Shown: piece after piece, positions 7,987 through 15,904 of the stretch
How positions within the stretch are numbered: the first letter of the stretch is position 1
How the letters are laid out: each line of letters starts with the position of its first letter
DNA from: Candidatus Bathyarchaeota archaeon
GTDB lineage: Archaea > Thermoproteota > Bathyarchaeia > TCS64
Direction of reading: 5' to 3'
DNA length: 32,455 nt
Assembly (NCBI GenBank): GCA_017883585.1
Contig: JADGNG010000042.1
Coordinates: 1 to 32,455, forward strand
Notes under the pieces: model-generated
Database searches by the model: none
What the model was told of the DNA's origin: nothing
What the model saw: the letters and a program-made list of their open reading frames with translations, nothing else
Program-made: the position numbers and the translations under genes

Positions 7987-8157
7987 TTAGACGAGATATC
8001 CAAGTTCCCTTAGGTATCTACGTACAGCGCTCTTTACGAAGTCTGGGACGCTGGTGTATCCATGATTACCATTAACAATAACCTCCTCAATTTTGGCGGC
8101 TAGATTCTCGGGGAGGTTGACGGTGTGGTATTTGTATTTTTTTTCGTCATCGGACAT
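7987..8157 (-). CDS. Small RHH (CopG-like) DNA-binding protein
   Basis: This 56-residue ORF is too short for the ORF track. It reads MSDDEKKYKYHTVNLPENLA, then AKIEEVIVNG and SVPDFVKSAVRRYLRELG. The beta strand plus two helices is the whole RHH fold, as in archaeal CopG/NikR-N-like regulators, and such proteins bind DNA as dimers. The ATG is at 8155-8157. The codon pattern is normal and the upstream gap is AT-rich. Its stop lies almost on the first recognisable codons of the broken histidine kinase, so it may be the surviving partner or have arrived when the kinase was truncated. Confidence 0.7.
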   Translation of the reverse strand: MSDDEKKYKYHTVNLPENLAAKIEEVIVNGNHGYTSVPDFVKSAVRRYLRELGYLV

Positions 8158-8278
8158 TTCTAGGTTTTTTTAGCCGTTCTTTATTTAAAAACTTTTTTAA
8201 ATGGTGTGATTACGTTAATTTTAAATAAGATAATACAGATTGAAATTCTCATCAATTAACTAGTATGATATTATAAGA

Positions 8279-8989
8279 CTATGATCGGCCGAAAACAGGG
8301 ATAGTGGCTCCTGTCACCGCCTTTGAAGAATCCGAAGAGAGAAATAGTATGACCTCGGCGATGTCCTCGGGTTTTACCCACTTGGAGGTGTCTGCCTTTG
8401 GCATCTTCTCTCGGTTCTTAGAGGTGTCGATGGTGGCCGGCATGACGCAATTGACATTGACCTCAACCTTTGACAATTCCTCTGCGAGTGCTTCGGTGAG
8501 GGTGATTATCCCACCCTTCGAGATGGCGTAGGCGATGTTCCCTGCCCTCCGTCCACTAGGGGTCGCGTTCTTAGCCGAGACGCTCACAATTCTCCCCCAA
8601 TTCCTCTCGATCATCCCAGGGAGGACCGCTCGGCTGCACAGCCACGCTGACCTCGTGTTTAGGGTTACCATCTCGTCAAGCATTACCTCCTCAGACTCCT
8701 GCAATGGTGTCCCACCTGCATAGCCCCCAACGATGTTGAGTAGTACATCGACCCGTCCCAGCTTCTTCGTGACCTCAGCTATTAGGGTGGAGACGCTAGC
8801 GGGGTCGGTGACGTCTGCCTTGAACCCATTGACCTTTCCTTCCCCAACGTATTCGATGAGTTCCTTGAGCTTGTCCTCACTCCGGTACACGGCGGCCACA
8901 ACTGCTCCTTCGGCGAGGAACCTCTTCGTGACGACCCTGCCGAGCCCACCGGTTGCGCCGGTGATGAGAACCACCCTGTTGCTATGCAT
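8279..8989 (-). CDS. Short-chain dehydrogenase/reductase (FabG-like)
   Basis: This 236-residue SDR carries the NAD(P) glycine motif TGATGGLG (residues 10-17) and a GGYAGG loop in place of the usual NAG after strand 4. The catalytic set is Ser138, Tyr154 and Lys158 (YAISKGG). The length is that of a classical SDR. Such enzymes reduce or oxidise a ketone/alcohol pair; the substrate cannot be inferred. The gene stands alone and is divergent from the VOC gene at 9105, sharing a 115-base promoter gap. Confidence 0.9.
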   Translation of the reverse strand: MHSNRVVLITGATGGLGRVVTKRFLAEGAVVAAVYRSEDKLKELIEYVGEGKVNGFKADVTDPASVSTLIAEVTKKLGRVDVLLNIVGGYAGGTPLQESEEVMLDEMVTLNTRSAWLCSRAVLPGMIERNWGRIVSVSAKNATPSGRRAGNIAYAISKGGIITLTEALAEELSKVEVNVNCVMPATIDTSKNREKMPKADTSKWVKPEDIAEVILFLSSDSSKAVTGATIPVFGRS

Positions 8990-9104
8990 CTTTGAACCGG
9001 TTTTATCGTCGGAACGGGTCTTAATAGAGGATACCTGGCGCTAGTACGAGAAGTGGTCCGGGTTACCCCATGTTAATAAGGATAAAAATCGAAAGGAAGA
9101 CACC

Positions 9105-9524
9105 ATGTCAAGTCCGATTAAGCAGAGGATCAAGCCATCGCTCATGTTCACGGGCAAACACGCGGGGAAGACGGAGGAGGCGATCCACTTCTACACTTCC
9201 CTCTTCAAGGGTTCCAGAATCCTCGTGGTGGAGCGTTATGGCCCTGATGAAAGGGACATCGTGGGCACTGTCAAGTTCTCTTCCTTCACCCTTGGTGACC
9301 AAGTCTTCAACGCCATGGACAGCAGCCTCCCGCACGCCTACACTTTCACCCCCGCCGTCTCACTCTTCGTCAGCTGTGATTCAGAGGAGGAGATCGATAG
9401 GCTCCACGGTAAGCTCTCCGAGGGCGGAGTTCTCATTCCCCTGGGAAAGTACCCTTACGCCGACAAGTACTGCTGGGTGAACGACAGGTACGGTGTCTCC
9501 TGGCAGCTATTCTTCAAAAAATGA
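9105..9524 (+). CDS. VOC-superfamily (PhnB / glyoxalase-like) protein
   Basis: This 139-residue protein contains the PhnB-like version of the glyoxalase/bleomycin-resistance fold: 'PSLMFTGKHAGKTEEAIHFY' at the start, 'VSLFVSCDSEEEIDRLHGKL' in the second module, and an ending near 'YCWVNDRYGVSWQLFF'. These are landmarks of the family often mislabelled as 3-demethylubiquinone methyltransferase. Members bind a metal and act as lyases, isomerases or dioxygenases; the activity is not known here. The ATG is preceded by AAAGGAAGA and by a TATA-like TTAATAAGG about 30 bases upstream. Confidence 0.85.
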   Translation: MSSPIKQRIKPSLMFTGKHAGKTEEAIHFYTSLFKGSRILVVERYGPDERDIVGTVKFSSFTLGDQVFNAMDSSLPHAYTFTPAVSLFVSCDSEEEIDRLHGKLSEGGVLIPLGKYPYADKYCWVNDRYGVSWQLFFKK

Positions 9525-9558
9525 TCGGGAACCTGAACCACCGAGGTCCGGTTTTTTA

Positions 9559-10422
9559 TTGGGTATTGACTCAAGGATCACTGTGGGGAATTGCGAAGGA
9601 GACGCCGTCAGGCTCCGAGTTAGAGATAACGAGATCGTGATCACCGGAGAGCCGTGGCCGCGTAGGCTGCGGTCTAACGGACTCCAGAAAGGGGCGATCC
9701 TGACTATAGCAGGCGCCGACATAGCAGGTGAGGGAGTCGGTTTCGGCGTCCCAGTGGCTTTCATCGGCGGGAACTTCGTCTACTCCACACACGCCAAGGT
9801 CGAGCAGATCGATAAAGGCGCGAGGAAGACCTTCGAGATGAACGCTATCTCGACAAAGATATGGAGGAGCCGGCTTCTCTCCGGCCTTCCTGGGCCAGAC
9901 GCGCTCTTCGACGGCTGGCTTATGGGGAACCTATCACCCCTGTACCGCTCATGGGGTTTCGCTCAGATCGTGGCTAACGGATTCTGGAGGCTCGAACGCT
10001 CGACGCAGGCTATCGAACATGGTTTCTCACCCACACAATCGAGGGGGAGCGTCTCCATGGACTACGAGGTGGAAGACGACGTCATCAGGGTAACGATGGA
10101 CCCTACGGGTCTGGTCCCCGGTTGCACGAGGCTGAGTGTGATGAACGAGCTCGATGCTCGGGTCTTCGACTCCTATGAGGACTCGAGCGGGTTGACTCTT
10201 CATGGTTGGCGCGTGGGGGCGTGGAGCCCCGTCGAGGCGGAGTGGGCGAGATTCAGCGCGAGTGATGGTTCAAGCTCATTCAGGCTTTGGGGGGTCGAAG
10301 GCGCGCGGCTTTTCAGGGGGAGGGAGGTCGTGCCAGGCCACCTCTCATGGGCGGGTTTGGCGTATGAGTTGAGGAAGCCCTTATGCCTATTCACTTACAT
10401 CGTAGAGATTGGGGGTAGCTAG
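9559..10422 (+). CDS. Conserved protein of unknown function
   Basis: This is a soluble protein of about 287 residues that I do not recognise. The open frame starts inside the VOC gene at 9493, but real homology probably begins near TTG 9559 (LGIDSRITVGN) or GTG 9583. The sequence is rich in beta strands and aromatic residues, with no signal peptide and no metal-binding cysteine cluster. Noticeable segments are FGVPVAFIGGNFVYSTHAKV, then GWLMGNLSPLYRSWG and HGWRVGAWSPVEAEWARF. It has an acidic/aromatic surface like a carbohydrate-active or carbohydrate-binding protein, but that is only an impression. Its stop codon overlaps that of the convergent PP-loop gene (shared CTAG). Confidence 0.6.
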   Translation: MGIDSRITVGNCEGDAVRLRVRDNEIVITGEPWPRRLRSNGLQKGAILTIAGADIAGEGVGFGVPVAFIGGNFVYSTHAKVEQIDKGARKTFEMNAISTKIWRSRLLSGLPGPDALFDGWLMGNLSPLYRSWGFAQIVANGFWRLERSTQAIEHGFSPTQSRGSVSMDYEVEDDVIRVTMDPTGLVPGCTRLSVMNELDARVFDSYEDSSGLTLHGWRVGAWSPVEAEWARFSASDGSSSFRLWGVEGARLFRGREVVPGHLSWAGLAYELRKPLCLFTYIVEIGGS

Positions 10423-10427
10423 CCCCC
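10411..10427. terminator. Bidirectional hairpin at overlapping stop codons
   Basis: GGGGG, a seven-base loop TAGCTAG, then CCCCC. The loop contains the stop codons of both convergent genes (TAG at 10420-10422 on plus, and on minus at 10419-10421). The hairpin could end transcription from either side, though no T-run follows. Confidence 0.35.
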
Positions 10428-11810
10428 GCGGAGAACATGGTTATAGAGAGCGTAGACCCCTTCGCGGAGTTCTTCGGGGATGGCCGGGTAAGGTTGGGGG
10501 GTCATGTAAAACTCGTAGTCATGGCGGAATCTCTCGTTCCCCGCTCCTCCCTCACCGGATATACCGTTGTAGATGCTCGTTTCCATGTACCTCTGCAGGA
10601 ACCTATTGTTAGGCTCCCTCTGCGCCGCCATATAGAGGGCAAGCTCCTGCTCCTCCCTACCCAGTCCCGAGCGGTCGAAGCCGAAGGTCTTCTCACCGTT
10701 CAGCGCTGAGAAGAGGTTGGCGTGCTCCTCCGTGAACATGTCCTCCCAAAACCCGACTCTCCTCGGGTCGTAGCCGAGGCCCCGGATAAAGGCGTTTGTG
10801 CGGGCGCACTTACTACAGGCGCAGCACCACCTATGTTCCTCCGCGGGGGGGTCCTCGCAGAAGCAACTCATCTGGTACTTCGCGAGGTCGGGGTACGCCT
10901 CGTGGAGGACCTTTGTCACCGCGATCTCATTAAGGGGCCCGACGAGACTCCCTACTCTAGCTGAGCCATTGGTGAGTATACGGGCGACGCTGTCGAGCTG
11001 CTGGGTCCAGCCACTGCTCTGGTCGAAGCAGTAGTTGGTCCGGAAACCTTCGGGGTGTGGTGCCTCTTTGTCGCAGCTGTTCTCGTTACCGAAGAAGACG
11101 TACCGTGCCCTGGAGTGGATCATGAAGGGGAGGAAGAGGACGAGGTAGTAGAGAAGCTGGCTCCCCCAGCCTAGGCTCGAGGGCTTGTACCCCATCCTGC
11201 GCCCGTCGTGGAAGACACCGGGCTCGTGGCGTATCATGTGGTACTCGACACCGAACTCGGCGGCCATCCTCTTGAGGAGGCCCCGCCTGTGTTTTTCCTC
11301 CCAAATATTCGATGGCTCGACGACGTTGACGAGGATTGGCTCTATGCCGAGTTCCATGCAGACTGCGAGGGTGAGGAGACTCTCCTTGCCACTGGTGAAG
11401 CTGATTATCGCACGGTTCCTCGGCTTGTACCCCTTCCCCCAGACGACTGTTTCGCCTCCCTCGTAGATGAAGTCTGTGTTATAGTAGCGCCGAATGTACT
11501 CGACGGCGGAGTGGCCGTCTAGGAGGGCGGTGCTTGGGAGGTCGTAGACGGTGCTCTTGAAAGAAAAGCTATCGAGCATGGGCTGCCTCGTGCCGTAGAT
11601 GATGCCCCGTTTGCCTAGGACCATGGGGAGGTAGTTTGTGGAGAGGAAGGCGATGTGGTCGGTGATGAGCTTCTTCGCATCCTCGTCGAGGCCCCCCCAA
11701 ACGCCTGAGGGATAACCGACCCTATAGGGGTCACCATTCAGCCTAATCTCTAGGCCCCTGCCGTCATACTCGGCGTCCACCCGCAGATAATCTTCCCTGT
11801 TGAGTAACAT
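10419..11810 (-). CDS. MurL-like PP-loop superfamily protein
   Basis: This 463-residue protein has a PP-loop (SFTSGKESLLTLAVCMELG, near residue 140), the nucleotide-binding loop of ATP-pyrophosphatase-type adenylating enzymes. Further on come FFGNENSCDKEA, GSLVGPLNEIAVTKVL, a cysteine-rich stretch (SCFCEDPP, then WCCACSKC) and VGFWEDMF. This order closely resembles, from memory of the family, MurL (UDP-MurNAc-L-Ala-L-Glu epimerase) and its relatives. Archaea lack murein, so a different amino-acid or carboxylate substrate is likely. The four late cysteines could bind zinc. It is convergent with the unknown gene at 9559 and has its own promoter: AATTTAAATAAATTC about 50 bases upstream and GGAAGAG just before the ATG. 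Confidence 0.6.
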   Translation of the reverse strand: MLLNREDYLRVDAEYDGRGLEIRLNGDPYRVGYPSGVWGGLDEDAKKLITDHIAFLSTNYLPMVLGKRGIIYGTRQPMLDSFSFKSTVYDLPSTALLDGHSAVEYIRRYYNTDFIYEGGETVVWGKGYKPRNRAIISFTSGKESLLTLAVCMELGIEPILVNVVEPSNIWEEKHRRGLLKRMAAEFGVEYHMIRHEPGVFHDGRRMGYKPSSLGWGSQLLYYLVLFLPFMIHSRARYVFFGNENSCDKEAPHPEGFRTNYCFDQSSGWTQQLDSVARILTNGSARVGSLVGPLNEIAVTKVLHEAYPDLAKYQMSCFCEDPPAEEHRWCCACSKCARTNAFIRGLGYDPRRVGFWEDMFTEEHANLFSALNGEKTFGFDRSGLGREEQELALYMAAQREPNNRFLQRYMETSIYNGISGEGGAGNERFRHDYEFYMTPQPYPAIPEELREGVYALYNHVLRGG

Positions 11811-11985
11811 CTCTTCCGGGGCGTATTTCGAGCAACAATTAGTGAGGGAGGGAATTTATTTAAATTTAACCCTTATAAAGAGGCGAAAGAAGTTTTCCTA
11901 TCAAAAATATCCCCTGTTGGGTAAAGGGGCTATATTTAGCATTTATTTACCTTTTTGAGCCCCAATTATACGTTCGATTCCGTGG

Positions 11986-12489
11986 CTACTCGGGCTGCTC
12001 CCACTGGTCTGGTGGGGCGTGGCCGTGCGTGAGGACGTCCCTGAAGAGCTGGTTCCACATGTCCTTCTCAAGGATGACCTCCTTCTTCGCCACCATCTTA
12101 GTCAGGTTCTCGATGAGGAGGTGATGCCTAATCTCGTCGCTCTTGATGTGGTTGAGCATCATCCTGATGCGCTCGTCATTCGTCTTAGCGAGGAGGTCGT
12201 CGACCGTTTTTATCATGTTGCCCTCAACCGCTTCGTGCTTCTTGAGGCTGGCTACTAGCCCGTTGTACTCGTCCTCCCCGAGGCTGAGGCTGTCGCCGTT
12301 GCTGATGGCGGCGCACGCCTTGAAGAGGCCTGAGTGCTTCTTGCTGTCGACGGCTATGGAGCCGATTATATCCCTGAATATCTCGTTGCCATAGCCCCTG
12401 ACCTCGCCGTCGAGCTTCACGGCGTAATCGTTTTCCAACACAGATAGCTGCTTGAACTTCTCGGCCATCATCGGGTCCTTCTTGCTCAT
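11986..12489 (-). CDS. Ferritin-like (rubrerythrin-type) diiron protein
   Basis: This protein of about 167 residues is almost entirely helical. Candidate iron ligands sit in EVRGYGNEIFRDIIGSI, then SKKHSGLF, KKHEAVEGNM and SDEIRHHLLIENL. These are the E...ExxH patterns of a four-helix ferritin-like bundle. No rubredoxin domain follows. The ORF track begins at 12552, but the ATG at 12487-12489 has AGGTGA seven bases upstream. The longer version would crowd the divergent antiporter start, so I use the inner ATG. Likely roles are peroxide or iron handling; the exact reaction is unknown. Confidence 0.75.
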   Translation of the reverse strand: MSKKDPMMAEKFKQLSVLENDYAVKLDGEVRGYGNEIFRDIIGSIAVDSKKHSGLFKACAAISNGDSLSLGEDEYNGLVASLKKHEAVEGNMIKTVDDLLAKTNDERIRMMLNHIKSDEIRHHLLIENLTKMVAKKEVILEKDMWNQLFRDVLTHGHAPPDQWEQPE

Positions 12490-12566
12490 ATAGAATTCAC
12501 CTATCTCCGGTTTGGGAAGGATTCTTGATAAACCTTGACTCAGTGCCCCCATAACCCTTTTCAGGG

Positions 12567-14330
12567 ATGCAGATTCAGTTACCTGAGCCCCACGCGGGTG
12601 AAGGTGTCGTTGTGGCCGAGGACGCTATACTTCTATTGGTCGTACCTCTGCTCGCTTCGAGCGTATTCGGCATCTTAGCGAGGCGCCTCGGCTTCTCAGC
12701 CGTCGCTGGCTACATTCTGGGCGGCGTGATAGTCGGCCCCATCCTACACCTCGTTGACACGCAGAGCCCCCTCCTCAGCTTCCTCAGCGAACTGGGTATT
12801 ATCCTCATCTCCTTCGAGATCGGGCTCGTTGTGAAGCTCGACTTCCTGAGCCGCAGCGGGCTGAAGTCGGGTGGCATCGTTGCGGTGGAGGTCGTGATCG
12901 TCTCCGCCTTGACGATGTTCTTCGGCACGGTCCTCCACCTTGCCTGGGGGGACGTTCTCGTCCTCGTCTTCATGGCGGTGAACACGAGCACCGCTATAAC
13001 CTTCAAGATGCTCGAGGAGAGGGGGATCAAGGACCCGGGGACCCGGTCGACGATACTCGGCGTCGGCGCATTCGAGGACATAATAGCAATCGTGGGCCTG
13101 AGCCTCTTCCCCGTCCTCGCCGCTGCGGGGAGGCCGAGTCCCCTCAGCCTATTCCAGCTACTTGCCAGCATCCTCCTAAGTGTCATCTTCATGATCTACC
13201 TCGGCCTCCGCGTCCTCGGCCGCCCTCTCAGGTGGGCCGCGGGGAAGGAGAGCGAGATATTCCTCGCCCTGAGCCTCGCCGTGGTGCTCTCATACGCCTA
13301 CGTCGGGGTCCTCACCGGGCTGAGCACGGCCTTCGGCGCCTTCATCGGAGGGCTAGTCGTCAGTAACCTCGGCGTTCAGGATGTCGTCGAGGAGAGAATG
13401 AAGAGCATCAGGGACCTTAGCAGCCTCATCTTCTTCTCAAGTATCGGAGCAAGTCTCCCACTACTCAATGACCCCACGCTAATCGCTGTCGCTATACTCG
13501 TCTCCCTCTTCGTCGTCCTCATTAAATACATCGGCTTCAGCCTGAGCAGCTGGGTGATGGGGATAAGACTGGAGGAGGGCTTCAGGCTTGGCCTCTACAT
13601 GCTAGCGATAAGCGAGTTCGGCGTAATCGTGGCGCGAAACGCCACTGACTCGGGTCTTGCGAGCCAGAGCCTCTACATGGTGAGCGTCATCGCCCTCGCG
13701 GGTTCCGCCATCATGTCGAGTGGACTTATAATGTTCGAGAAGACGCTGCCGGAGCGCCTCGCTTCACTCTTCCCGAAGCAGCTCAGGGAGAGGCTGGAGG
13801 GGACATTCAAAGTCGTGGGAGAGGCCCTAGGGAAGGAGTCGGCGGTCTTCGAGGAGATTCGCTCCGCCTTCTGGGAGTTGATAAGAAGGGTGGCTATAAT
13901 CTTGCTCGTCGTAGGTGCTGGGAACATAGTCATAACCTACGTGACGCCGGTGCTGATCCCCCAGTTGATCAGGGGCTACACGGATGCCGTCGTCGCCATC
14001 TTCACGATCTTCGTTGTCATATTAGTCAGCCTGAGGATGCGGCGTGTCTACAGGAGGCTGCTTAGCGGCGTCGCCTCCCGGATGGGGCGGCAGCGTGTCG
14101 CGAACGAACGCTTCGAGGGGTTCCTCTACATCGCCACCCTCGCCCTTGTTGCAACCACAATCCTCCTCGTCAGCTATCCCCTAATAGTAAGGGCCTTCGG
14201 TGGTGCCCTCGGCGAGCTTGGCAGCGGCCTAGCCGTCCTAATCGTTATCGTGGTGTTCTTCTTCTTCGCCTGGCGCGCTGCGCTCAAAGCGACCCAGAGG
14301 CTGGAGGAGACTTTCCAGATCAAGAGCTAG
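12567..14330 (+). CDS. CPA2-family cation/proton antiporter
   Basis: This 587-residue membrane protein is of the NapA/KefB type. The first ~380 residues hold about 12 helices. They include the unwound-helix region NTSTAITFKMLEERG and the ion-binding motif GAFEDIIAIVG, where the acidic residue binds Na+, K+ or H+. Instead of the cytoplasmic TrkA-N/RCK domain found on many KefB proteins, the C-terminus has an amphipathic linker and about four more helices (VAIILLVVGAGNIVITYVTP and others), which is unusual. The ATG at 12567 lacks a ribosome site. A GTG at 12612 preceded by AAGGTG is a plausible alternative start. It probably contributes to pH or salt homeostasis. Confidence 0.9.
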   Translation: MQIQLPEPHAGEGVVVAEDAILLLVVPLLASSVFGILARRLGFSAVAGYILGGVIVGPILHLVDTQSPLLSFLSELGIILISFEIGLVVKLDFLSRSGLKSGGIVAVEVVIVSALTMFFGTVLHLAWGDVLVLVFMAVNTSTAITFKMLEERGIKDPGTRSTILGVGAFEDIIAIVGLSLFPVLAAAGRPSPLSLFQLLASILLSVIFMIYLGLRVLGRPLRWAAGKESEIFLALSLAVVLSYAYVGVLTGLSTAFGAFIGGLVVSNLGVQDVVEERMKSIRDLSSLIFFSSIGASLPLLNDPTLIAVAILVSLFVVLIKYIGFSLSSWVMGIRLEEGFRLGLYMLAISEFGVIVARNATDSGLASQSLYMVSVIALAGSAIMSSGLIMFEKTLPERLASLFPKQLRERLEGTFKVVGEALGKESAVFEEIRSAFWELIRRVAIILLVVGAGNIVITYVTPVLIPQLIRGYTDAVVAIFTIFVVILVSLRMRRVYRRLLSGVASRMGRQRVANERFEGFLYIATLALVATTILLVSYPLIVRAFGGALGELGSGLAVLIVIVVFFFFAWRAALKATQRLEETFQIKS

Positions 14331-14354
14331 CAACCGGGCGACGCTCTAAAGAGG

Positions 14355-14747
14355 CTATGCTTCTGAGCGGTTGACGACCCTCTTGTTGACGCGGGTGAGG
14401 CTGATCTTCTCGTGTAGGTAGCGTTCCACCTCGCCAGAGTCGAAAGGCTGGCAGCTGTAGACGTCTATACTTATGCGGTTGCCCTCGGTGAAGGTGTGGA
14501 TGACTATGTGGCTCTTGTCGATGACGACGAAGCCCGTCCACCCTGGGTTGCATTCGTTTCCCTCCACGATAACAGGGCCAGCGATTATCTTCATGCCTAT
14601 CCTGCCCGGTAGCTCGTTGAGGATGGACTCGACCGTCTCGCTGGCAACGGGGGAGCGCATAACGCCGTCGAGCATCAGGTGGAGACCGATCATTCCTGCT
14701 GGATGCAGGATATGTCCCGTATAAACCTTGGTAGCGCGCACCACCAC
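14355..14747 (-). CDS. speD: S-adenosylmethionine decarboxylase proenzyme
   Basis: SpeD makes decarboxylated AdoMet, the aminopropyl donor for spermidine and related polyamines. The 130-residue prokaryotic-type proenzyme cleaves itself before a serine to form the pyruvoyl cofactor. Here the motif is DKSHIVIHTFTEG with Ser79 as the cleavage serine, His84 five residues on and Cys99 (DVYSCQ) twenty on. That is the same Ser/His/Cys spacing as in characterised bacterial and archaeal enzymes (family knowledge). The start lies in a GTGGTGGTG run at 14747 and is ambiguous by two codons. It is divergent from the C_GCAxxG_C_C gene across only 32 bases. Confidence 0.9.
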   Translation of the reverse strand: MVVRATKVYTGHILHPAGMIGLHLMLDGVMRSPVASETVESILNELPGRIGMKIIAGPVIVEGNECNPGWTGFVVIDKSHIVIHTFTEGNRISIDVYSCQPFDSGEVERYLHEKISLTRVNKRVVNRSEA

Positions 14748-14755
14748 GTCTTAAA

Positions 14756-14770
14756 TCGGATGCCATCCGA
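14756..14770. promoter_or_regulatory. Palindromic operator candidate between speD and the redox gene
   Basis: TCGGATG-C-CATCCGA is a perfect inverted repeat with 7-base arms and a single central base. It sits in the 32-base gap between two divergent genes, immediately after a TATA-like CTTAAATC (14750-14757) serving the plus-strand gene. A bound repressor would block the plus-strand start and perhaps both. Confidence 0.5.
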
Positions 14771-14779
14771 ATATCAGCC

Positions 14780-15298
14780 ATGGTCGACGAAGTTCTGGTG
14801 AAAGAGATCGGTAGGCGTGCCCTATTCTACGACAAGTACAGTGGCTGCAGCCAGTCGGTGCTGCTCGCCCTGCAGGAGGGGCTGGGCGTCGGTGACATCG
14901 AGTCTTTCAGGGCGGCGACTGTGCTGAGCGGCGGCGTCGCGAGGAGAGGTGAGACATGCGGTGCCCTGCTTGGAGCGCTTATGGCAGTGGGCATTGTGGA
15001 CGGGCGGAGCAGGATGCCCGACACCCCCGCATACGCGGCGGCCTGCGCCGAGGCGGACGCGGTCGCCACCGAGTTCCAGCGCCGAGTCGAGAAGGATTTC
15101 CACTTGAAGGAGCCGCTGAAGTCTACGATCTGCTGGGACATCCAGAGGGGCATCTACGGGCGCAGCTACGACCTCCGCGACATCGCCCAGAGGGAGGCCT
15201 TCTACGCGTGCGGTGGGCATGGGGACGAGGGGTGCCCCAAGGTCTGCGGCGTAGCCGCCGAGGTAGCGGCGGAGAGGCTCCTCCCCAAGATCAAGTAG
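14780..15298 (+). CDS. C_GCAxxG_C_C family redox protein (copy 1)
   Basis: This 172-residue protein matches the C_GCAxxG_C_C family, putative redox-active proteins. The signature cysteines are in SGCSQSVLLALQEGLG, GETCGALLGALMAVG, STICWDIQ and GCPKVCGVAAEVAAE. The cysteine pattern suggests a bound metal or Fe-S cluster or a redox disulfide; no reaction is established. A near-identical motif layout is repeated in the next gene, so this is a tandem duplication. Promoter: TTAAATC 22 bases before the ATG and no ribosome site, so a leaderless mRNA is likely. Confidence 0.85.
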   Translation: MVDEVLVKEIGRRALFYDKYSGCSQSVLLALQEGLGVGDIESFRAATVLSGGVARRGETCGALLGALMAVGIVDGRSRMPDTPAYAAACAEADAVATEFQRRVEKDFHLKEPLKSTICWDIQRGIYGRSYDLRDIAQREAFYACGGHGDEGCPKVCGVAAEVAAERLLPKIK

Positions 15299-15310
15299 CC
15301 GAAGTCATGG

Positions 15311-15318
15311 TTTAAATC
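15311..15318 (+). promoter_or_regulatory. TATA box of second redox gene
   Basis: TTTAAATC lies 21 bases before the ATG at 15340. The same word with the following GG (TTAAATCGG) stands in the same place before copy 1, so the promoter was duplicated with the gene. The palindromic half CATCCGA of copy 1 is not kept here. Confidence 0.6.
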
Positions 15319-15339
15319 GGTTGAAGCCAAGTTCCAGTT

Positions 15340-15861
15340 ATGGTAAATGCTGAGAAGGTCAAGGCGATTAGGGCGAAGGCTCACGCGAATGAGAATATGA
15401 GTGGCTGCAGCCAAGCAGTTATTTCAGCACTTCAGGAGGGACTCGGCATCGGCGATGTTCAGAGCCTCAGGGCGGCTACCGCTTTCGCCGGCGGTATGGC
15501 GAGAAGGGGAGAGTCGTGCGGCGCCCTCGTCGGCGCGCTTATGGCGCTCGGCCTCGAGGAGGGTAGGGAGAAGCTGGAGGACCTACCAAAGCTCCAGAGC
15601 ACAATCGCGGACGGGTACGCGCTGAGCAACGAGTTCATGCGCCGCCTCGAGAAGGAGTGGGGGCTGAAGAAGCCGCTCCCCTCTACGCTCTGCCGGGACA
15701 TCCAGCTTGCCCTATATGGGAGGAGTTGGAATCTTGCCGACGCTTCACAGAGGACTGACTTCATCAACTCCGGCGGCCACGGTGACAACGGGTGCCTCAA
15801 GGTCTGTGGTGTGGCGGCAGAGGTAGCGGCCGAGATGATCCTGAAGAAACGCGAGGGTTAA
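15340..15861 (+). CDS. C_GCAxxG_C_C family redox protein (copy 2)
   Basis: This 173-residue paralog of the preceding gene keeps all signature cysteines: SGCSQAVISALQEGLG, GESCGALVGALMALG, STLCRDIQLALYGRSW and GCLKVCGVAAEVAAE. The middle portion (KLEDLPKLQSTIADGYALSN) differs most from copy 1. The family is known to be redox-related but lacks an assigned reaction. The two copies may form a heterodimer or serve different partners (inference). It has its own TATA box and appears leaderless. It is followed by the truncated pyrophosphatase gene. Confidence 0.85.
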   Translation: MVNAEKVKAIRAKAHANENMSGCSQAVISALQEGLGIGDVQSLRAATAFAGGMARRGESCGALVGALMALGLEEGREKLEDLPKLQSTIADGYALSNEFMRRLEKEWGLKKPLPSTLCRDIQLALYGRSWNLADASQRTDFINSGGHGDNGCLKVCGVAAEVAAEMILKKREG

Positions 15862-15894
15862 CCCCATTATTTAGCTATTTTTGCCTTAAAAAAA

Positions 15895-15904
15895 GCGCGC
15901 GCGC
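15895..15904. repeat. GCGCGCGCGC tract at the pyrophosphatase breakpoint
   Basis: Ten bases of alternating GC. The pyrophosphatase homology begins directly after it, with the first two-thirds of the gene missing. Exact copies stand at 29275 and 29869. Confidence 0.7.

Noticed and set aside
14320-14781. 153-residue minus-strand ORF over speD
   Set aside because: It is a shifted-frame shadow; the catalytic Ser/His/Cys pattern is only in the 14355-14747 frame.
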